From the NCBI GenBank assembly GCA_964592375.1, contig CAZQDP010000068.1, positions 1 through 12,205 on the forward strand: 12,205 bases of DNA, written 5' to 3'. The stretch's first letter is position 1. The number at the start of each line of letters is the position of its first letter. Under the pieces are notes generated by a model, which saw only the letters and a list, made by a program, of their open reading frames with translations, did no database searches and was not told the origin of the DNA. Position numbers and translations under genes: made by a program. The stretch is from CAZQDP01 sp964592375 (GTDB lineage: Bacteria > Bacillota > Clostridia > RUG12999). Shown piece after piece: positions 7,025 to 12,205 of the stretch.

Positions 7025-10000
7025 ATGAAAAGGATTTTATCACTGGTACTTTTTGTTGTGATGCTCATATCGGTTTTATCCGGTCTTGCATTAGCAGCAG
7101 AGACCCCCATTGTATTGTGGGAAGAAAAGTTTGATGCAAAGAAAGTTGACGACCTTGCAGGAACTGCAAAGGACGGCTATACCATCAAAGAACGCGCAGC
7201 CGGAAACAATATGGCGGTGATTGACAAAGAGTTTAAGGATGCAGCTTCCTTTAATTCTTATCAATATGCTTCTTACAGCTTTAACGCTGCAAAGACCGGC
7301 GGAAAGGCAAGCTTTGAATATGAATACAAGCCGGATGCCGCTGCAAATAACGCTTTGTGCGTCTATTTGTTTGGTGAAGACGCAGATGATGCCGGTGTAA
7401 AAAATGCTCCCTTCCCGTATATCACCACCGTTTTAACTGCAACCGAGCTAAAATGCCAGCTCACGGCTACAGGTAGCCCTATTAGCCTTGGCGGCGCAAA
7501 GGATTTTGTGAAAATTAAGTATGAAATTGATTTGGACGCACATACATACGATGTATATGTAAATGGTACAAAAAAAGGGACAGCATGGCCCTTTAGGGAA
7601 GTTGCTTTAATGGGCAGCGCCTATTCTGCGCCTTCCCCCATCAATGGTGGCGTAACGCTTAAAAATGCAATCATTATGAATCCCGGTGCAACAGGCGATG
7701 GTCCTTTTGTTGCAAAATACGCATTTGATAATTTTGTATACAGCGCCATAGACGGCAAGGGTGCAGGCACAAATAGTGGCACAGGCACAACCACTCCCGC
7801 GGCGCCTGCCGCCACCGCAAAGCCGGTGACCTCCACCACGCCTGCTGCTGATATTGGCAAGGTTGTTTTAGAAGAAACCTTTGATAAGGCTACGGTAGGT
7901 GAATACAAAGAAAACGCAACCGCTCCACTGGAAGGCTGCACCGCACAGATCAAGGACAATGCGGGCGACAAATACCTGTATGTGGAGGATGCAAGCGATA
8001 AGGGTATGCACGGCTATTATAAAAAAATAGAAGCCCAGCAAGATACCTTTACCATCTCTTTTGACTATAAAATAGAAGAAGGTTCAAAAGGCGGCGCCGC
8101 TTTTTATATGTATGATAGCGCTTCGGCATGGCCGGCGGCACAGTCTATCTTCCTTAACTCCGTTATTGGCGGGTTTAACGGACCTACACAGGTACCAACA
8201 AGTGCTAAAATCGCTCCAAACACTTGGGTGAAAATCACTTCCATCGTCAATCCCAAAAGCGGTTCCTTTACGCTTTACGCAGATGGCGCAGTGGCTGCTC
8301 AAGATTATAAATTTAGAAACGCCGCTGCGACGAAAATTGATGCCTTTGGCATCACGGGAGATACCTCTACTGTACCTACTAAGTTTTCCCTTAATAACTT
8401 GGTGATCAAAAAAGGTGCTATTGTTCCCGTAGGTGCCGCTACAACCCAGCCCACTACTCCTATCGTGGGAGGTGCAGGCACAGCAGAAATAATTCTTAAC
8501 TCTTTTGACACTGCGGAAGCCGAGCTGAAAAGCAAATTTGGCAATTCCGTTGCCCTTTTGGTGGATGTTCCCATGGCAAGACTGGGTAGCAAATATGCGA
8601 TGATTGACAGTGCAAATGCTGAGGTTCGCCCCTTTGTTTTAAACGACAGAACACTGGTTCCGGTACGCTTTATTGCCGAAGCTTTTGGCGCGAAGGTTGA
8701 CTTTGAGGAATCCACCGGTAAAATCACAGCAACTGTAGGCGCAACAAAGGTTGAGATGACTTTGGGCTCGGATATCATGAAGATAAACGGCACAGAGAAG
8801 AAACTGGACGTTGCTGCAAATACATACAACGATCGCACCTTTATCCCGCTTCGTGCCATGGTGGAAGCCGTTGGCAAGCAAGTATTCTGGGATGACCGTG
8901 GCCTCATTATCATTAGCGATGGTGCGGCGATTACCGCTACGGATGAAACGCTTATTCAATATATCATTGCAAAAATCAAGGATGAAACCGCCGTACAGGT
9001 CGGTGGCAGATATTCCGATGTGTACATGACCTCTCGTTGGTACAGAGTAGATGGTCGGGACGGCCAATGGGGCTCGCTTGATGCGATGAAGCGCTTTATG
9101 GCTACTGCTGAAAAATGGGCGTATATTACAGAACCGGCACAAATTAAAAGCATCACCGATTTGGGACTGACCTTCCAAATTGGGATGAACTCAAATTTCG
9201 GAACCCCCGGAGTTACCGAAGCCAAATTATTTGACGGAAGCATCGCACAGGCGCCTTGGATGCCTTGGACACATATTTGGAGCTGTTCCAACAATCCGGG
9301 CTACTATGATTTCCTCAAGAATTATGCCACAAAGGCAATTGACAACGGCGTAACCCAGTTCCAATTTGATGACTGGGCCAACCTGGTTTCCGCTTCCACC
9401 TGGGGTGGCTGCTTCTGTGACCATTGTATGGCTGGTTTTACAACCTTCCTGAAAGAAAATTACACTGCAGATGATTTTGTAAAATGGGGTATTACCGATA
9501 TTAACACCTTTAATTACAAAGCATTCTTAACCGAAAAGCATGGCGTTACAACAAATGCACAATATTTAGGCAAAAGACATTACCTGCCTATTGATAAGGT
9601 ATTTGCTGAGTTTCTTCTGCAGAGCACAAGAAACCTGCACATCAAGCTTAAAACCTATATGAATGATTATGCTGGCAGACATCTGCTGTACACCCACAAT
9701 ACAAATTATGCCAATAGCATTCTGAACAGAAATAATACATTTGTTTACGATGTGCTAGACGGTGCCATGGGCGAGACCAATGCAGGCGCGATGGCTCTTG
9801 ATAATATTGTAACCACAAGTGCGCTGACGAAGGCCATTAATAAGCCATTTGTCATCTCTCCTCTGCCCGAAAACGATCGTGCCATGGAGGTTATCCGCAA
9901 TACCATTGCCGCCACCTATGCAACCGGCCAGTTCATGCTTGTGCCTTGGGATGCATGGCTTGTAGGCTCCACTCGTTACTTTGCTAAGACAGAGGAGCTT

Positions 10001-12055
10001 GAAGGATTATACTGGTTTGTTCGCCAGTATCCCGAGTTGTTTGATAATTATGAATCACCTGCAAGTGTTGGCGTTCTCTTCAATATGAACAAAACCACCG
10101 CAGCCATTGTGAAAAACACTTCCTTTGATTTATTTAAAAGAGGAATTCCATTTAAAGATGTCGTCACCCAGAAGGGCATTCCAAACTTTGATATTACGGA
10201 AAAGAACATGCAAAACGTGGAAGTGCTAATGGAAGCATCAGCACTTGCTGAAGTTGCCGCAAATGAGCAGGAGATTGTGAAAAACTCCGGCGTGAAAATG
10301 GTGGGCATGGATAGCATAGACGCAATAGAGAAAGACTATTGGGCTGTGAAGCTTTCCACTCCGATCAAGAATGTGAACGTTACCCTTCGTGCGAAGACCG
10401 ATGCAAATGCACCCAAGGTTGTTCATGTCCTCAATAGCTCCGGAGCAGCAGTTGAAAATGTAAATGTATTGGTCAGCCAAAAGTACCTCTTTGGCGGCGA
10501 GGCGCTAACCGCTACATTATATGCACCGGGCACTGACCCAATCGTCCTTGATACCAAATTGGACGGTGGCAATTTGTCCATCTCCATTCCCACGCTTGGT
10601 CGTTGGGGAGTAATCAAAATTGCGAAAAACGGCGCATCACTCAATGAGAAATTTGCATTTATAGGCGGCTTCTCCGGCATGAACATCGGTTCTCGTCCAT
10701 CGGAAGACATGGCAGTGCAAAGCGGCAATGATTTTGTATTCACCGCTCGCGGCAAGGGTCTGAATGTATCTACCGTGGCAGATACCACAGGCAATCAGGA
10801 TCAGGCATCCTTTGCCTACAAGAACATCAAGGCCGGTGCACTTCGTTCCTATAGTGTGAGCGCAAAAACGGCGGATGCAGAAGGCATGGCAGGCGTGATG
10901 ATGCGTGAAGAACCGACTTCAAACGCGAAATATGTTGCACTCACCTATCAGGCAGACAAAGGACTTCGCATTGCATACAGAGCGGAAATCAATAAGCCGG
11001 TTCAATATGTTGTGATCGGTAAGGATAAGCCGATGTATATGAAGCTTGTCAGAAACAGCGATAAAACCATTGCATATACCTCTGCAGACGGGCAGACCTA
11101 TGCACCGGTAGGAGAAGCACCAATTACCCTTGGCAGTGCACTTTGCGGCGCAGTTGCAGCAAGCCCTACAGCCAATCTTACGCAGGTTGCTATTTCCGAT
11201 GTGCAGGTCCAGCTTGGTGATTATGCCGCCACAGAAGGCATTAAGAGTATTGAAATTAAAAATGCAAAGCAGCTTTTCCTTGGCAAAGAATATGCCTTGG
11301 ATGCTGCCATTACAGTGAGCTCCGGTAAAATTGTAACTGCCAAGGATGTTGACGTAAGCCTTGTAAGCAGCGATGCGAATGTTTTATCGGTCAGCAGCAA
11401 CGGCGCTTTAAAGCCTCTTGCAGAAGGCAAAGCAACCATTACCATGAAGGCCTCCATTGGCAGCAGCACAGCGGAGAGCAAGGTCGAGTTCACCATTTCA
11501 AAGCCCGAACCTGTGGTATTTAGGGAAAACTTTGATAGCTACAGCGTAGGTGAAGTGCCCAAAGAGATGACAAGCAATAATACAGCAAACAAGATTGCCC
11601 CGGAAGGCAGTGGCAAAAAACTTGTGATTACCTCTGCCGTTGACGGACAAACTTCAGATATCAAGCTGCATCTGCCGGAACAGAGCAAAAAGGTTGCACT
11701 GGAATTCGACTTTAAAGCAAACTTTGGCAACAAAGAAACCGATACCGGCGCTAGGGTAGCTTATGTAGGACAAATGAGTCTTTCCTTAACAGCTAGCAAA
11801 GCGGGCTTTAGCTACTTCTATGGTACAGAGCAAAAGCAAGTTGCACCCATTGAACAGAATAAATGGTACAAAATTAAAATCGTAATGGATTATGAAACAT
11901 ATGTAGCTGATGTATATATTGATGGTCAAAAGGTGGTAGACCAAGGGATATTCAGAACAGCGGGCCTTGGCGATGCCCTTCAGCTTGGTGGCTGGCGTGT
12001 CAATCCGGATGTGTTTTATGAATGGGATAACATTACACTCTCTAACGTAGAATAA
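7025..12055 (+). CDS. Secreted multidomain protein with a GH42-like barrel, stalk, BIG2 and lectin-like modules
   Basis: This 1676-residue protein is probably extracellular and acts on glycans. In order: signal peptide (about 1-24, ALA cleavage site); two lectin/LamG-like sandwiches (about 28-242 and 276-464) joined by a Thr/Pro/Ala linker; stalk domain PF07833 (about 520-635; DRTLVPVR at 541, DRTFIPLR at 603); GH42-like TIM barrel (about 640-1010); a short trimerisation-like and beta-sandwich region (to about 1210); DUF1349-like sandwich (about 1212-1399); BIG2 (about 1404-1490); C-terminal lectin-like module (about 1496-1676). C754, C796, C798 and C801 match the spacing of the GH42 zinc site. 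The GH42 acid/base region reads QFDDW (D782, D783), and the nucleophile position in KPFVISP is P946, so activity is uncertain; E949 is the nearest candidate. No surface anchor is seen. AGGAGG lies 7 bases before the start. It could be a new GH42-related family or a binding protein. Confidence 0.88.
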   Translation: MKRILSLVLFVVMLISVLSGLALAAETPIVLWEEKFDAKKVDDLAGTAKDGYTIKERAAGNNMAVIDKEFKDAASFNSYQYASYSFNAAKTGGKASFEYEYKPDAAANNALCVYLFGEDADDAGVKNAPFPYITTVLTATELKCQLTATGSPISLGGAKDFVKIKYEIDLDAHTYDVYVNGTKKGTAWPFREVALMGSAYSAPSPINGGVTLKNAIIMNPGATGDGPFVAKYAFDNFVYSAIDGKGAGTNSGTGTTTPAAPAATAKPVTSTTPAADIGKVVLEETFDKATVGEYKENATAPLEGCTAQIKDNAGDKYLYVEDASDKGMHGYYKKIEAQQDTFTISFDYKIEEGSKGGAAFYMYDSASAWPAAQSIFLNSVIGGFNGPTQVPTSAKIAPNTWVKITSIVNPKSGSFTLYADGAVAAQDYKFRNAAATKIDAFGITGDTSTVPTKFSLNNLVIKKGAIVPVGAATTQPTTPIVGGAGTAEIILNSFDTAEAELKSKFGNSVALLVDVPMARLGSKYAMIDSANAEVRPFVLNDRTLVPVRFIAEAFGAKVDFEESTGKITATVGATKVEMTLGSDIMKINGTEKKLDVAANTYNDRTFIPLRAMVEAVGKQVFWDDRGLIIISDGAAITATDETLIQYIIAKIKDETAVQVGGRYSDVYMTSRWYRVDGRDGQWGSLDAMKRFMATAEKWAYITEPAQIKSITDLGLTFQIGMNSNFGTPGVTEAKLFDGSIAQAPWMPWTHIWSCSNNPGYYDFLKNYATKAIDNGVTQFQFDDWANLVSASTWGGCFCDHCMAGFTTFLKENYTADDFVKWGITDINTFNYKAFLTEKHGVTTNAQYLGKRHYLPIDKVFAEFLLQSTRNLHIKLKTYMNDYAGRHLLYTHNTNYANSILNRNNTFVYDVLDGAMGETNAGAMALDNIVTTSALTKAINKPFVISPLPENDRAMEVIRNTIAATYATGQFMLVPWDAWLVGSTRYFAKTEELEGLYWFVRQYPELFDNYESPASVGVLFNMNKTTAAIVKNTSFDLFKRGIPFKDVVTQKGIPNFDITEKNMQNVEVLMEASALAEVAANEQEIVKNSGVKMVGMDSIDAIEKDYWAVKLSTPIKNVNVTLRAKTDANAPKVVHVLNSSGAAVENVNVLVSQKYLFGGEALTATLYAPGTDPIVLDTKLDGGNLSISIPTLGRWGVIKIAKNGASLNEKFAFIGGFSGMNIGSRPSEDMAVQSGNDFVFTARGKGLNVSTVADTTGNQDQASFAYKNIKAGALRSYSVSAKTADAEGMAGVMMREEPTSNAKYVALTYQADKGLRIAYRAEINKPVQYVVIGKDKPMYMKLVRNSDKTIAYTSADGQTYAPVGEAPITLGSALCGAVAASPTANLTQVAISDVQVQLGDYAATEGIKSIEIKNAKQLFLGKEYALDAAITVSSGKIVTAKDVDVSLVSSDANVLSVSSNGALKPLAEGKATITMKASIGSSTAESKVEFTISKPEPVVFRENFDSYSVGEVPKEMTSNNTANKIAPEGSGKKLVITSAVDGQTSDIKLHLPEQSKKVALEFDFKANFGNKETDTGARVAYVGQMSLSLTASKAGFSYFYGTEQKQVAPIEQNKWYKIKIVMDYETYVADVYIDGQKVVDQGIFRTAGLGDALQLGGWRVNPDVFYEWDNITLSNVE

Positions 12056-12076
12056 ATAATAAGCTATTTCAAAACG

Positions 12077-12111
12077 CAGCAGCAGGCCAAAACGCCTGCT
12101 GCTGTTTTTTT
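12077..12111 (+). terminator. Rho-independent terminator of the GH42-like gene
   Basis: An 11-base-pair perfect stem (12077-12087 with 12094-12104) made of CAGCAGCAGGC and its complement encloses the loop CAAAAC. It is followed by seven T residues. It begins 21 bases after the stop codon. Confidence 0.93.
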
Positions 12112-12205
12112 GAGAGATTAGAAAGGAGAGTGAAGAGTGTGGATGTTCGGTTGCTGATTCTGTGCGCCAAAATATCCTCTTATTCATTTTGAAATGATAG
12201 AAAGC
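12112..12205. other. Downstream end region without a recognisable gene
   Basis: After the terminator comes a purine-rich tract (GAGATTAGAAAGGAGAGTG) and then mixed sequence to the window edge. A GTG at 12139 with a possible GGAG upstream opens a frame of only 17 codons. I see nothing else here. Confidence 0.4.

Noticed and set aside
8305..8913. Minus-strand frame of 202 codons opposite the GH42-like gene
   Set aside because: The plus-strand frame here encodes lectin-like and stalk domains with clear motifs. The opposite frame has low-complexity Ser/Ala/Thr content and no recognisable family.
12139..12192. GTG-initiated frame after the last terminator
   Set aside because: It stops after 17 codons, has no promoter and matches nothing known.

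Overview
The window looks like a piece of a low-to-mid-GC anaerobic Firmicute, probably a Clostridia member. The grounds are strong AGGAGG-type ribosome binding sites, one TTG start, textbook sigma-A promoters, simple hairpin-plus-T-run terminators, and large secreted proteins carrying 'copper amine oxidase N-terminal' (stalk) domains and Ig-like BIG2 domains. The species cannot be named from this sequence alone.

Layout, left to right. (1) Positions 1-2080, minus strand: two tandem genes for paralogous cytoplasmic URO-D-superfamily proteins, probably methyltransferase-like rather than heme enzymes. The downstream gene runs off the left edge. (2) 2081-2327: a spacer with the candidate promoter of that pair and a strong terminator for the next gene. 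(3) 2328-6518, minus strand: a 1396-residue secreted protein with a lectin-like module, a GH141-like right-handed beta-helix, a stalk domain, a beta-sandwich, a BIG2 domain and a terminal lectin-like module. (4) 6519-7024: a divergent intergenic region holding two perfect TTGACA-17-TATAAT promoters pointing outward, with short degenerate repeats. (5) 7025-12055, plus strand: a 1676-residue secreted protein with two lectin-like modules, a stalk domain, a GH42-like barrel, a DUF1349-like beta-sandwich, BIG2 and a terminal lectin-like module. It ends in a strong terminator. (6) 12112-12205: no gene seen.

The two large genes appear to be a divergently transcribed pair of extracellular polysaccharide-acting proteins built from the same accessory kit around different cores (beta-helix versus TIM barrel). 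The most notable point is that the GH42-like barrel keeps the four-cysteine zinc site of GH42 beta-galactosidases but lacks glutamates where the GH42 catalytic pair should lie. The URO-D-like pair lies downstream of the beta-helix gene on the same strand but behind a terminator, so it is probably a separate unit. Any shared role, such as handling methyl groups from methylated plant sugars, is inference.
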